Below, one piece after another: positions 18,781 through 28,869 of a DNA stretch of 64,000 nt. The stretch's first letter is position 1. The number at the start of each line of letters is the position of its first letter. Origin of the DNA: Nonomuraea gerenzanensis (GTDB taxonomy: Bacteria; Actinomycetota; Actinomycetes; Streptosporangiales; Streptosporangiaceae); NCBI RefSeq assembly GCF_020215645.1, contig NZ_CP084058.1, forward strand, positions 11,090,501 to 11,154,500, in the 5' to 3' direction. The notes under the pieces were generated by a model. That model was not told where the DNA came from, searched no databases, and saw only the letters and a list, made by a program, of their open reading frames with translations. The position numbers were made by a program, and so were the translations under genes.

Positions 18781-18806
18781 GACGAACTCCAGGAGGAGGT
18801 GATCGA

Positions 18807-19631
18807 TCAGCCTTTGAGGCCGCCGGCGAAGCCCTTGATGATGTGTTTCTGCAGCGCGAAGTAGACGACGAGGATCGGGATCACGCTGATCACGAGGCCG
18901 GCGAAGATGAGGGGCCACTGCGACACGTACTGGCTGACGAACCCGTAGATCGCCACCGGTGCCGTGGTGTTGTCGCTGCCGCCGAGATACAGCAACGGGG
19001 TGAAGAACTCGTTCCAGATGCCGACGGCGTTGAGGATGACGACCGTGCCCGTGACCGGGCGCAGCAGCGGGAAGACGACGGAGACGAACGAGCGCAGCGG
19101 CCCGCAGCCGTCGAGCAGCGCCGCCTCCTCGTAGTCGAGCGGCAGCTCACGCAGGAACATCGTGTAGAGGAAGACCGAGAACGGGATCTGCTGCCCGACG
19201 TTGATCAGGATCACCGACCAGAGGGAGCCGAGCAGGCCGAAGTCACGCATGGTGGCGTAGAGCGGGAGCAGGGCGAGCTGGCCGGGGATGAGCAGGCCGC
19301 CGATGACGAGGTAGAAGGTGAACCGCGACCAGCCCCGCGTCACCCTGGCCAGCGGGTAGGCGGCCATCGACGCGAAGCCGATGATCAGCAGGACGCTGAC
19401 CGCCGTGATGAGGAAGCTGTTGGCCAGCGCCGCGCCGAGGCTGGCCTGGTTCCAGGCCTGGACGTAGTTGTCCAGCGTGGGCGGGAAGGCGAAGGCCAGC
19501 GCGCCGGTCTGGCTGTCCTGTGGCTTGAGCGAGACGTTGAGCAGGCCGACGAGCGGCACGAGGAAGACCAGGGCGAGCAGGATCAGGCTCACCTCGCGCG
19601 CCAGCGTGCGCCAGGTGTATCGCGAGTGCAT
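18807..19631 (-). CDS. MalG-like sugar ABC permease
   Basis: CUT1 permease of 274 residues with six predicted TM helices. The cytoplasmic EAA loop is ELPLDYEEAALLDGCGPLRSF, the contact site for the ATPase. The C-terminal ALQKHIIKGFAGGLKG is the standard ending of MalG-type subunits. Its ATG shares one base with the stop of the partner permease (TGATG). Confidence 0.94.
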   Translation of the reverse strand: MHSRYTWRTLAREVSLILLALVFLVPLVGLLNVSLKPQDSQTGALAFAFPPTLDNYVQAWNQASLGAALANSFLITAVSVLLIIGFASMAAYPLARVTRGWSRFTFYLVIGGLLIPGQLALLPLYATMRDFGLLGSLWSVILINVGQQIPFSVFLYTMFLRELPLDYEEAALLDGCGPLRSFVSVVFPLLRPVTGTVVILNAVGIWNEFFTPLLYLGGSDNTTAPVAIYGFVSQYVSQWPLIFAGLVISVIPILVVYFALQKHIIKGFAGGLKG

Positions 19632-20569
19632 CAGATGCTCTTCCTCTGCGTCAGGCGGAACTGGACGGCCGCGAGGACCGCGATGACCACGGTCATGACG
19701 ACCGCCAGCGCGATCGAGAACGGGAAGTCGCCGAGCGAGAACGCGCTCTTGTAGATGGCCGTCGAGATCGTCTCCGTCGCCGTGCCGGGCCCGCCGCCGG
19801 TCATCGCCATGACCTGGTCGAACTGCTTGAGCCCGCCGATGAGGCAGAGCATCACGTTGATCACCACCGCGCCGTTGAGCAGCGGCAGCACGACGCGGCG
19901 GAACTTGCTCCACGCCCCGGCCCCGTCGATGGTGGCCGCCTCCAGCACCTCGGCCGGGATCGCCTGCAGCCCGGCCAGGTAGATGACCATGGAGTAGCCG
20001 GAGAACTGCCAGACGATCTCCAGGACGATGGCGTACAGGGCCGTGTCGGGGTCGCCGAGCCAGTCGTGCGCCAGCGCGCCCAGGCCGACGGCGCGCAGGG
20101 CGTCGTTGACGGCGCCGTTGGGCGACAGCAGGAAGCTCCACACGTACCCGGCGACCAGCGGCGTGAGCACCACGGGGGCGAAGAAGATCACGCGCAGCAC
20201 GTAGCGGCTCTTGACCATGCTGTTCACGCCGAGGGCCAGGAGCAGGCCCGCGACGTTCTGCACGACCGTGGCCGCCGCCGCCAGGACGAGCGTGTTGACC
20301 AGGGCGTCGAGCGCTGTGCGGTCGGTGAAGACGGCGGTGAAGTTGTCCAGGCCGACGAAGGACCAGTCGGGGCGCAGGCCGTTCCAGTCGGTGAAGGAGA
20401 ACAACGCGCCGTTGGCGCTGGGGACGACGACGATGAACAGGTAGATCGAGATCGCGGGCACGACGAACCACCAGGGCGCGCGGACCCCGACCCGCCGGCG
20501 TCCCGGAGGCGCCTGCGCGGGAGGTTGGTGCACGTCGGGCGATGTCGTCGGGACATGAGTGGCAGCCAC
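19631..20569 (-). CDS. MalF-like sugar ABC permease
   Basis: Partner CUT1 permease, 312 residues from GTG 20569, which follows GAGGAG by 7 bases. An in-frame extension to 20674 overlaps the LacI operator and is rejected. A short polar N-terminus precedes six TM helices; the EAA loop is IPAEVLEAATIDGAGAWSKFRR. First gene of the importer operon, with a perfect LacI-type operator about 90 bases upstream. Confidence 0.93.
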   Translation of the reverse strand: MAATHVPTTSPDVHQPPAQAPPGRRRVGVRAPWWFVVPAISIYLFIVVVPSANGALFSFTDWNGLRPDWSFVGLDNFTAVFTDRTALDALVNTLVLAAAATVVQNVAGLLLALGVNSMVKSRYVLRVIFFAPVVLTPLVAGYVWSFLLSPNGAVNDALRAVGLGALAHDWLGDPDTALYAIVLEIVWQFSGYSMVIYLAGLQAIPAEVLEAATIDGAGAWSKFRRVVLPLLNGAVVINVMLCLIGGLKQFDQVMAMTGGGPGTATETISTAIYKSAFSLGDFPFSIALAVVMTVVIAVLAAVQFRLTQRKSI

Positions 20570-20659
20570 GTGTGACTCCTCTCGGGGGTGACCATGGATG
20601 CACGTGGTCTGCTGGACGGGATCTCGCGCGATGCGGCCCTCGTCATGGAGTCCACCCGC

Positions 20660-20675
20660 CGTGAATCGATTCACG
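20660..20675. promoter_or_regulatory. LacI-type operator, site 1
   Basis: Perfect 16-base palindrome CGTGAATCGATTCACG with the central CG typical of LacI/PurR-family sites. It precedes the sugar permease operon on the minus strand. Confidence 0.85.
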
Positions 20676-20742
20676 ACGTTTCGGGCAGATTACGCGGGCG
20701 TTCGAGACGATGTCAATGAGGCAGCGGCGCTTGGCGGTACTA

Positions 20743-20758
20743 CGTGAATCCATTCACC
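20743..20758. promoter_or_regulatory. LacI-type operator, site 2
   Basis: CGTGAATCCATTCACC, the same palindrome with a changed centre and outer base. It lies 55 bases before the lacI-type gene and 68 bases from site 1, so it may serve autoregulation or looping between the two sites. Confidence 0.8.
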
Positions 20759-20812
20759 GATCCGCTAGGCTGAGGCCGACACCAGGCCACGAAGACACGT
20801 GTGAGGAGCCCG

Positions 20813-21847
20813 ATGGCCTCTGGATCGGCGCCGAAGCAGTCGAGGGCCGAGGCGTCCACCCCCACGGTCGCCGACGTCGCGGCCCGCGCGGGGGTCTCGC
20901 GGGCGACGGTCTCCTACACCTTCACCCAGCCCGGCCGGGTCTCGCCCGACCTGCGGCGCCGCGTCATCGAGGCCGCCGACGAGCTCGGCTACGTCGGCAA
21001 CGAGGCGGCGCGCCGGCTGCGCGTGGGGCACAGCCTGGCGCTGGGCCTGCTGGTCTCCAACATCGGCAACCCCGTCTACGCCGAGCTGGCCGCGGGCGCC
21101 GAGGCGGAGGCCGCCGCCCACGGCCGTTTCATCCTCGTGGCCAACAGCGACGAGAGCCCCGAGCGGGAGCGCGCCTACCTCGGCTTCTTCGAGTCCCAGC
21201 AGGTCAGCGGCATCCTGGCGGCACCGGTCGGCGACGTGCCGGAGGAGCTGCTCGGGCTGGGCCGCAGGGGCACGCCGTTCGTGCTGGTCGGCACGGCGAC
21301 GGGGCCGCACAGCTATCCGGCGATCTCCGGCGACAACGAGCGCGGCGGCCATCTGGCGGCCACGCACCTGCTCGACCAGGGACGGCGGCGGCTGATCTTC
21401 ATCGGCGGCCCGCACCCGCACGTGGACCTGCGGCTCGCCGGGGCCAAGCGGGCCGTGGACGAGTTCGGGGAGCCCGCCTCGCTGGAGATCATCCGGATTC
21501 AGGTGCAGACGGCGAAGGTCGGCGAGGCGGTCGCGCGGACGTTGCTGCGGCGCCCGGCCGGCGACTTCCCCGACGGCATCGTGGCGGGCAACGACCTGCT
21601 CGCGCTGGGGCTGCTGCACGGGCTGATCATGGGCGGGATCCGGGTGCCGGAGGATCTGTCGCTGGTCGGCTATGACGACATAGAGTTCGCCGACTTCGCG
21701 ATCGTGCCGCTGACGACCATCCGGCATCCGTCGGCGGCCCTGGGGGCCAGTGCCGTGCGGATCCTGCTGGGCATCGAGTCTGAGCGGGACACTTTGGGGC
21801 GGTTCGAGCCCGAGCTGGTCGTCCGGGAGACCTCCCTGCGCGACTGA
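20813..21847 (+). CDS. LacI-family transcriptional regulator
   Basis: Sugar-responsive repressor of 344 residues. The LacI HTH (TVADVAARAGVSRATVSYTF, about 17-36) and hinge helix (AARRLRVG) are followed by a periplasmic-binding-protein-like sensor domain with the usual LLVSNIGNPVYAEL and LSLVGYDDIEFADF segments. ATG at 20813 is placed just after GAGGAG. It reads away from the importer operon, and copies of one operator lie before the importer, before itself and before the secreted gene that follows, which makes it the local regulator. The inducer is unknown. Confidence 0.94.
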   Translation: MASGSAPKQSRAEASTPTVADVAARAGVSRATVSYTFTQPGRVSPDLRRRVIEAADELGYVGNEAARRLRVGHSLALGLLVSNIGNPVYAELAAGAEAEAAAHGRFILVANSDESPERERAYLGFFESQQVSGILAAPVGDVPEELLGLGRRGTPFVLVGTATGPHSYPAISGDNERGGHLAATHLLDQGRRRLIFIGGPHPHVDLRLAGAKRAVDEFGEPASLEIIRIQVQTAKVGEAVARTLLRRPAGDFPDGIVAGNDLLALGLLHGLIMGGIRVPEDLSLVGYDDIEFADFAIVPLTTIRHPSAALGASAVRILLGIESERDTLGRFEPELVVRETSLRD

Positions 21848-21910
21848 GCTGTCCCCTGTCTGTGTGCTGTTGACATGGCCGTGACGCCGCTCGTAGGCTC
21901 CGCGCATCGT

Positions 21911-21926
21911 CGTGAATCGATTCACG
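21911..21926. promoter_or_regulatory. LacI-type operator, site 3
   Basis: CGTGAATCGATTCACG, extendable to an 18-base perfect palindrome with the flanking T and A. It lies 66 bases before the large secreted gene and links it to the importer operon. Confidence 0.85.
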
Positions 21927-21992
21927 ATCATGGTCGGCGCATCGGCGCAGGTCACGACGGTCTCCGCGTTCGCACCCCCAGGAGGCACCCCC

Positions 21993-24900
21993 ATGAGCTC
22001 GAAACGGATCGCCGCGGTGGCCGTAACCGCGGCGCTGGCGCTGGGGCTGACGCCCGCCACCCCCGCGGCGGCCGCGCCGCTGCCCCCGGTCGCCGCCCTC
22101 GACCCCGCCACGATCGACCTCGCCGGCTTCACCGGCCTCGAACAGCAGATCGCGCCCTACCTGGGCAACCTGGCCCGCCTGGCCAACAGCGTCGACGACG
22201 CCGGCTTCATCACCTGCAACTGCTGGCGTACCGGCCAGGGGCCGAACGACGCCCGGGTCATGGAGAACGTCCTCACGCTCGCCTACTTCTACACCGCCGA
22301 CCGCCCGTGGAACCCCTACCACCGGGATCCGGCCCTGCGCGGCCGGCTGGAGGCGGCGCTGCGGTTCATGCTCGGCACCCAGAACGCCGACGGCTCGTTC
22401 CCGCAGGGCTCGGGCGACCTGCACTCGCGGGCCGCCACGGGCTTCGCGCTGGAGCTGTACGCGATCATGCTGGACCTCCTGGAGGCCGACGGCACGCTCG
22501 ATCCGGCCCTGGTCACGCGGCTGAGCGCGGCCATGCGGGCGGCGAGCGGGTGGTTCCTGGAGGACGAGGAGGTGTGGGGGCCGCGCGGCGCGCAGTTCGC
22601 CAACCAGGTCGCCGGCGGGCTGGTCGGCATCTCCCGCCTGCTCGCCCGCTTCGGCGACCTGCGCCCCCGGTTCGAGGAGCGGCTGGCCGAGCACGAGCGG
22701 GTCTCCCAGGGCGAGGCCGGCTTCTTCAGGGACGGGACGGTCGCCCACCGCTACAGCCTGGAGGTCGAGTCGGAGGACCTGGCGGGCTGGGCCGACCCCG
22801 CCACCCGGCCGGTCATCGACCGGATGCAGGCGCGGTACCTGGACTGGGCCCAGTACAACCTGCTCTACGACCAGGGGCTCGACGGCTACTTCATCAACAC
22901 GGCCATCGACTCGCGGCACCGCGGCTGGAACTACGCCGACGAGCTGCCGATCGGCTCCAACAACCTCTGGGGCTCGGTGATCCCGCAGGCCCGCGCCTAC
23001 GCGGCCACCCGCGAGGAGACCGACGAGCGCCGCGCCGCTTTCGCCGAGGCCGGCTGGCAGACCTCCGTCGCGCCCCTCATCGCGCCGACCTGGGCCTACC
23101 TCGACCCCTCGATCATCCGTGACGTGGCGCTGGGCGAGGAGTACCACCCGGCCGCGGCCGACCGCCTGGCCGCCGTCAGGACGCTGCGGCCCTACGCGGG
23201 CGCGCCGTACACCGAGCACCGCGCGGACGCGGTCACCGGGCAGCGGTTCGTCTTCGCCAAGCGGCCCTCCTACGTCGCCGGTCTCGGCTTCGGCAAGCAC
23301 TTCGACACCCAGTACGGCTTCTGGGACAACCAGCGCTTCGGGCTCAGCTACCTCTACGACCCGAAGCTCGGCGTGGTCGTCCAAGGGCAGAACGCACCCC
23401 AGATCGGCGCCCCGCGCACCCGGCCGGTGGACGCTGAGCTGTCGTGGGGCACCGGATGGACGGCGGCGGACGGGGTGCACTTCGACTCCTACGACCAGCC
23501 CGTGCCCGCGTTCTACCGCGACGGCGCGCCCGTGGACCCGGCGGCGGCCGGTGACCTCGACGACCTGGAGATCCGGTACGCGTCGGCGGGCGGCACCAAG
23601 TCGGTGACCCTGGACGACCGGCTGCAGGTGCGGATCGACGGCGCCACCGCGCCGTTCTTCGAACGCATCCCGCTCGTGCTGGACAAGGACGACACGGTGC
23701 GGTGGATCAGCGGCGAAGGCACCCGGACCGGCGGCGCATCCGCGGCGGCCGGCGAAGGCACCACGGCCGACCGGTCCGTAGCGGTCGGCGAAGGCACCAC
23801 GGCCGACCGGTCCGTGGCGGTCGGCTCGCGGGCCGAGGCCACCGACGTCTCGGGGGTCATCGTCAACCGCGACGGCCGCAGCGTGGAGATCCGCTGGTCA
23901 GGCACCGGATCGGCGGTCCTGTGGCCGTCGTCCCTCCCCGTGGCGGGCGGGCGGCGCACGCTCCAGGTGCTCGACCTCAAGGCCACGAACACGCTGGCGT
24001 ACGACATCCGGATCGTCGACGACGCCTGCGTAGGCTCGGACGAGCGGGCCCAGGTCTTCATCGGCGACCGCGACACCGGCGTCCGCAACCCCGACGACGG
24101 CACCGGCTGCACGGTCGCCGACCGCCTGCGCGCCACCGAGCAGTGGGACGGTCACCACGCCTTCGTCGCCCACGTCACCAAAACCACCACCGCCCTGGCC
24201 CGCAAGGGGGTGCTGACCAGGCGCGACGCCGCCCGCCTGGTCGCCGCCGCGGCCAGGTCCGACGTGGGCAAGAACCTCGTCACCGCCTCGCTGAGCGCGG
24301 CGGAGGCGGTGGCGGGCACGCGGCTCGACGTGCGGCTCGAAGGGCGGAGCATCCGCGAGGCGACGGTGTCGGGCCCCTGCCTGACCGCCGAGGTCACCAC
24401 CACCGGGCCCACGCAGGTCACCGTGCGGGAGACGACCCTCCCAGGGCCCTGCCCGCTCACCGTCCGCACGGTGCGCACCACCGGAACCGTCGAGCTGGAC
24501 ACCCTCCCGCTGACGATCGTGCCGGACGCCCAGGGCGTCGTCTTCCGCGACGGCTTCTCCGCGCCCTCGCAGGCGTGGACCGCCGTGGACGGCACCTGGA
24601 GCGTCACCGGCGGCGTCTACCGCCAACAGGACACGACCCGTACGGGCTGGCGCACCTACGTCAACGGCCTGACGATCGCCGACGGCACGGTGGAGACCAG
24701 CATCGACTTCCGCACGACGGCGACCTCGACCGCGTTCGGCGGCGTCCAGGTGCGCACGGCCAGGCCCGGCGACGCCTACACGCAGTCGGGCTACCTCGTC
24801 TACCTGCGCCCCAACGGCTCCGTGGACGTCTACCGGGCCGGCACGGGCGTGCTCGCGACCGGCACGGGAGCGGCGGTCACGGGCCCGACGAGGCTCCGGG

Positions 24901-25058
24901 TCGAGCTGCGCGGGGCCGAGCTGCGTGCCTTCGTCGGCGACGACCCCGCGCCCCGCGTCACGGTGACCGATCCGGACCCGATCACCGGCGCCGGTTCGGT
25001 GCAGCTCGTCACCGGCCGGGCGGCGGTCGACTTCGACGACGTCCGCGTCACCAGGTGA
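21993..25058 (+). CDS. large secreted carbohydrate-associated protein, unrecognised catalytic domain
   Basis: Secreted protein of 1,021 residues. ATG at 21993 follows GGAGG by 7 bases and gives a clean signal peptide ending TPAAAA. Residues ~40-370 are all-helical with repeated aromatic/Asp-rich helices (CNCWRTGQGPNDARVMENVL, SGDLHSRAATGFALELY), like the (alpha/alpha)6 toroids of polysaccharide lyases and unsaturated glucuronyl hydrolases. Residues ~400-620 look beta-rich, and the last ~190 residues (from VVFRDGFSAPSQAW) resemble a LamG/DUF1080-like jelly roll that binds sugar. A Gly/Thr/Ala-rich duplicated linker lies at about 586-610. LacI control with a sugar importer suggests it frees the imported oligosaccharide. 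I cannot name its family or substrate. Confidence 0.8.
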   Translation: MSSKRIAAVAVTAALALGLTPATPAAAAPLPPVAALDPATIDLAGFTGLEQQIAPYLGNLARLANSVDDAGFITCNCWRTGQGPNDARVMENVLTLAYFYTADRPWNPYHRDPALRGRLEAALRFMLGTQNADGSFPQGSGDLHSRAATGFALELYAIMLDLLEADGTLDPALVTRLSAAMRAASGWFLEDEEVWGPRGAQFANQVAGGLVGISRLLARFGDLRPRFEERLAEHERVSQGEAGFFRDGTVAHRYSLEVESEDLAGWADPATRPVIDRMQARYLDWAQYNLLYDQGLDGYFINTAIDSRHRGWNYADELPIGSNNLWGSVIPQARAYAATREETDERRAAFAEAGWQTSVAPLIAPTWAYLDPSIIRDVALGEEYHPAAADRLAAVRTLRPYAGAPYTEHRADAVTGQRFVFAKRPSYVAGLGFGKHFDTQYGFWDNQRFGLSYLYDPKLGVVVQGQNAPQIGAPRTRPVDAELSWGTGWTAADGVHFDSYDQPVPAFYRDGAPVDPAAAGDLDDLEIRYASAGGTKSVTLDDRLQVRIDGATAPFFERIPLVLDKDDTVRWISGEGTRTGGASAAAGEGTTADRSVAVGEGTTADRSVAVGSRAEATDVSGVIVNRDGRSVEIRWSGTGSAVLWPSSLPVAGGRRTLQVLDLKATNTLAYDIRIVDDACVGSDERAQVFIGDRDTGVRNPDDGTGCTVADRLRATEQWDGHHAFVAHVTKTTTALARKGVLTRRDAARLVAAAARSDVGKNLVTASLSAAEAVAGTRLDVRLEGRSIREATVSGPCLTAEVTTTGPTQVTVRETTLPGPCPLTVRTVRTTGTVELDTLPLTIVPDAQGVVFRDGFSAPSQAWTAVDGTWSVTGGVYRQQDTTRTGWRTYVNGLTIADGTVETSIDFRTTATSTAFGGVQVRTARPGDAYTQSGYLVYLRPNGSVDVYRAGTGVLATGTGAAVTGPTRLRVELRGAELRAFVGDDPAPRVTVTDPDPITGAGSVQLVTGRAAVDFDDVRVTR
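23751..23822 (+). repeat. 36-base tandem duplication in the secreted gene
   Basis: Two nearly identical 36-base units, in frame, encode GEGTTADRSVAV twice. They lie in a flexible linker and differ by one base, pointing to a recent duplication. Confidence 0.9.
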
Positions 25059-25224
25059 GCAGCTCGGGGGTGTGGTCCCGCAGCACGCCCAGGAAGGTTT
25101 CCGCCAGCATGCCCCGGTAGCCGCGCCGCCGCACGACCGCGACCACGGGCAGGCCGGCGTCCAGGCCGCGCACCTCGATCGCCCGCAGGCTGCCGAGGCG
25201 CAGCAGCTGGCCTCGATCGCGGAG
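25048..25224 (-). pseudogene. C-terminal fragment of a LysR-type regulator
   Basis: On the minus strand a 58-codon frame ending at 25048 resembles the last part of a LysR substrate-binding domain (RLGSLRAIEVRGLDAGLPVVAVVRRRGYRG and the final LRDHTPELLTW, given here in pieces: LRAIEVRGLDAGLPVV, AETFLGVLRDHTPEL). It is cut upstream by a TAG, with no HTH domain. Immediately next to it, a plus-strand frame ends QLASIAELHQAFR at 25243, which looks like the end of a different gene. The two pieces meet near 25215, so this is a rearrangement scar. Confidence 0.55.
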
Positions 25225-25238
25225 CTACACCAGGCCTT

Positions 25239-25309
25239 CCGCTGAGCGGGCGCTCGCAACCCGCTTCAGCCGCTGAGCGGGCGCTCGCAGACCGCTTCAG
25301 CCGCCGAGG

Positions 25310-25325
<16 letters not shown>
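25239..25325. repeat. 31-base tandem repeats at the rearrangement scar
   Basis: Two nearly identical 31-base units (starting CCGCTGAGCGGGCGCTCGCA, at 25239 and 25270) and a partial, diverged third unit that runs into the end of the GH2 gene. They sit right beside the LysR fragment. Confidence 0.85.
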
Positions 25326-27151
<1,826 letters not shown>

Positions 27152-27160
27152 CGCGCCATG

Positions 27161-27739
27161 TCACACGTACAGCAGGATGATGATCGCCACGCCGAGCGTG
27201 AAGTCCAGGACGGCGCAGAACTCGGCCAGCGACCGCGCCACGACCTTGCCGGCCCGCCAGACGATCACGTCCTGCGCGGCGTGGCCGATGAGGGCCACCG
27301 CGACCAGCCACGCGCCGAGTACCGGGTCCAGGCTCAGCGCGAGGAGCGCCGCCGCCCCGAAGACCAGCATCAGCGGGATCTGCATCGCGGCCAGCCTGGG
27401 CCGCCGCGGCAGGTCGCTCACCAGGCTGAGCACCGTGACGGACACGGCACCGCCGACCAGCACCGGCCACAGGTCCGCGCCCAGCACCCGCGTCACCGTC
27501 ACCCCCACCACGGCGGCCCCGAACAGGATCCACACGACTCCCGGCCGGCCGACCACCGCCGTGGCGAGGTAGATGAGGGCGGCCAGGAAGACGACGAGGC
27601 CCTGGCTGCGGCCGTCCTGGTCGTCCAGGACGGCCAGCGCCATCGCCACGAGACCGGCGAAGGTGGGCCAGCGGTGGGCGAGGAAGGCCAGGGCCCGGAC
27701 GGCGACCGGGCCGGTCGAAGGGGAGGAAACATCTGTCAT
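27161..27739 (-). CDS. polytopic membrane protein, unknown function
   Basis: 192 residues with about six hydrophobic segments (for example LVVFLAALIYLATAVV, VVWILFGAAVVGVTV, LMLVFGAAALLALSL). No catalytic motif is evident. The start ATG 27739 follows a GGGGG stretch; the frame is open further upstream without a better signal. It ends 9 bases before the GH2 start on the same strand and may be co-transcribed. It resembles actinobacterial hypothetical integral membrane proteins of the DUF type. Confidence 0.7.
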   Translation of the reverse strand: MTDVSSPSTGPVAVRALAFLAHRWPTFAGLVAMALAVLDDQDGRSQGLVVFLAALIYLATAVVGRPGVVWILFGAAVVGVTVTRVLGADLWPVLVGGAVSVTVLSLVSDLPRRPRLAAMQIPLMLVFGAAALLALSLDPVLGAWLVAVALIGHAAQDVIVWRAGKVVARSLAEFCAVLDFTLGVAIIILLYV

Positions 27740-27832
27740 GCCCCCGACTCTCACGGATCGGCCCGCCGCGGACCCCGATCCCCCGTGCGAGCTGTCCGGA
27801 ATCCTGGGCATCCGGTCCGTTCGGACGGCGAC

Positions 27833-28153
27833 TCACCCAGGAACCGCGGCCAGGCCCGCCGGCTGCATGCGGCCCTGCTCGCGCAGCCGCGCCACCCGGG
27901 CCAGGTTCCGCTCGGACCAGGCGCTGCGCGGCCGGCGCGGGGTGTAGCGCTGAAGGTAGGTGGTGGCGTCGCGGCGACGGGTCAGGCCGTCGATCCAGCC
28001 GTAGCAGAGCGCCTCCTCCAGCGCCTGCTCGTACGTCAGGCTCGTCGGCTCCGTGGTGCCCTTCTTGGCCAGCACCACCCACGCCTCGGTCGCGGTGCCG
28101 TGGTGCTCGGCGAGCCAGTCTCGCCACGCGGCGGCGTCGGGGAAGAGGATCAT
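27833..28153 (-). CDS. YdeI-family protein, C-terminally truncated
   Basis: A 106-residue YdeI/OmpD-associated-type protein. Conserved family motifs are present: WRDWLAEHHG, EAWVVLAKKG, SLTYEQALEEALCYGWIDG and YTPRRPRSAWSERN, up to GRMQPAGL. Family members usually continue for about 80 more residues; here a stop follows at once and no continuation appears in the other frames, so the gene lost its 3' part. ATG overlaps the stop of the glyoxalase-type gene (ATGA). Function of the family is poorly known. Confidence 0.8.
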   Translation of the reverse strand: MILFPDAAAWRDWLAEHHGTATEAWVVLAKKGTTEPTSLTYEQALEEALCYGWIDGLTRRRDATTYLQRYTPRRPRSAWSERNLARVARLREQGRMQPAGLAAVPG

Positions 28154-28578
28154 GACGTGCCCTTGAGCGAGGCGAGGATCTCCAGGTAGTGGGGGTTGTA
28201 CATGAGGCCGAGGACGTTCCCCCACGGGTCGATGACGGAGGCGGTGATGAACCCGGTGCCCCGGTCGTGGGGCGAGTCGTGCTCCTTGGCGCCCAGCTCC
28301 ACGAGCCGCGCGAGCGCCGCCGGGACGTCGTCCACGTGCCAGTAGACGATCGCGCCGGCGGGCCGGCCGATGGTGGCCGGGTCGGGGGTCATGGCCAGCG
28401 GGCTGCCGGCGTACCGGCTGTGGATGACGCCGAACTCGTGCTGGTAGTCGCCGATGCGCCACTCCATGTACGCCGGGGTGTCCATGTACGGCGGGATGCC
28501 GAACAGCTCGGTGTACCAGCGCTTGGTGGCCTCGAAGTCGGGTGAGTAGAAGGCGGTGGTGGTGAGTCCTCGAAGCAT
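28150..28578 (-). CDS. VOC/glyoxalase-superfamily protein
   Basis: A 142-residue protein with two VOC (beta-alpha-beta-beta-beta) modules: AFYSPDFEATKRWYTELFG in the first, VDDVPAALARLVELGAK and FITASVIDPWGNVLGLM in the second. Members bind a metal and act on glyoxal adducts, dioxygenase substrates or antibiotics. The substrate here is unknown. ATG 28578 follows AGGAG by 6 bases. It is coupled to the truncated YdeI gene and preceded by a palindrome at 28623. Confidence 0.85.
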   Translation of the reverse strand: MLRGLTTTAFYSPDFEATKRWYTELFGIPPYMDTPAYMEWRIGDYQHEFGVIHSRYAGSPLAMTPDPATIGRPAGAIVYWHVDDVPAALARLVELGAKEHDSPHDRGTGFITASVIDPWGNVLGLMYNPHYLEILASLKGTS

Positions 28579-28622
28579 GTCCGGCTCCTGTTCGCGGGGT
28601 TGTGCCCTCATCATGACCCCCG

Positions 28623-28647
28623 AAAGTGCTCACCGAATGAGCACTTT
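28623..28647. promoter_or_regulatory. 10-base inverted repeat: operator or terminator
   Basis: AAAGTGCTCA and TGAGCACTTT around a 5-base loop. On the plus strand it is followed by two more T, like a factor-independent terminator, but no plus-strand gene lies upstream. For the minus strand it falls 45 bases before the VOC gene, where an operator is more plausible. It may also end transcription of the small membrane gene. Confidence 0.5.
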
Positions 28648-28659
28648 TTCTGAGCAGTT

Positions 28660-28830
28660 TCAGCCGCGCCGGCGGCGTGCCTCCCACACGCCCGCCGCGA
28701 CGCCCGCGATCAGCCCGACGAACGCGATGACGGCGATCTCGACGGTGCCCATGGCGCCCAGCGGGGCCAGCAGGCTGCCGATCACGATGAACGTGAGCAG
28801 GGCGGCGATGGCGCCCACGATGACCGGCAT
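28660..28830 (-). CDS. small two-helix membrane protein
   Basis: A 56-residue gene below common size cut-offs. ATG 28830 follows GGAGG by 7 bases. Two hydrophobic segments (VGAIAALLTFIVIGSLL and IAVIAFVGLIAGVAAGV) end in a positively charged tail (WEARRRRG), as in actinobacterial small membrane proteins of unknown role. No motif allows a function. Confidence 0.7.
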   Translation of the reverse strand: MPVIVGAIAALLTFIVIGSLLAPLGAMGTVEIAVIAFVGLIAGVAAGVWEARRRRG

Positions 28831-28869
28831 GTGCGGACCTCCAGACCCTGAGAGGGAACAGATTCCCGC

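Noticed and set aside
20569..20674. Longer start for the MalF-like permease beginning inside the LacI operator
   Set aside because: It would begin within the operator palindrome and has no ribosome binding site; GTG 20569 has GAGGAG at 7 bases.
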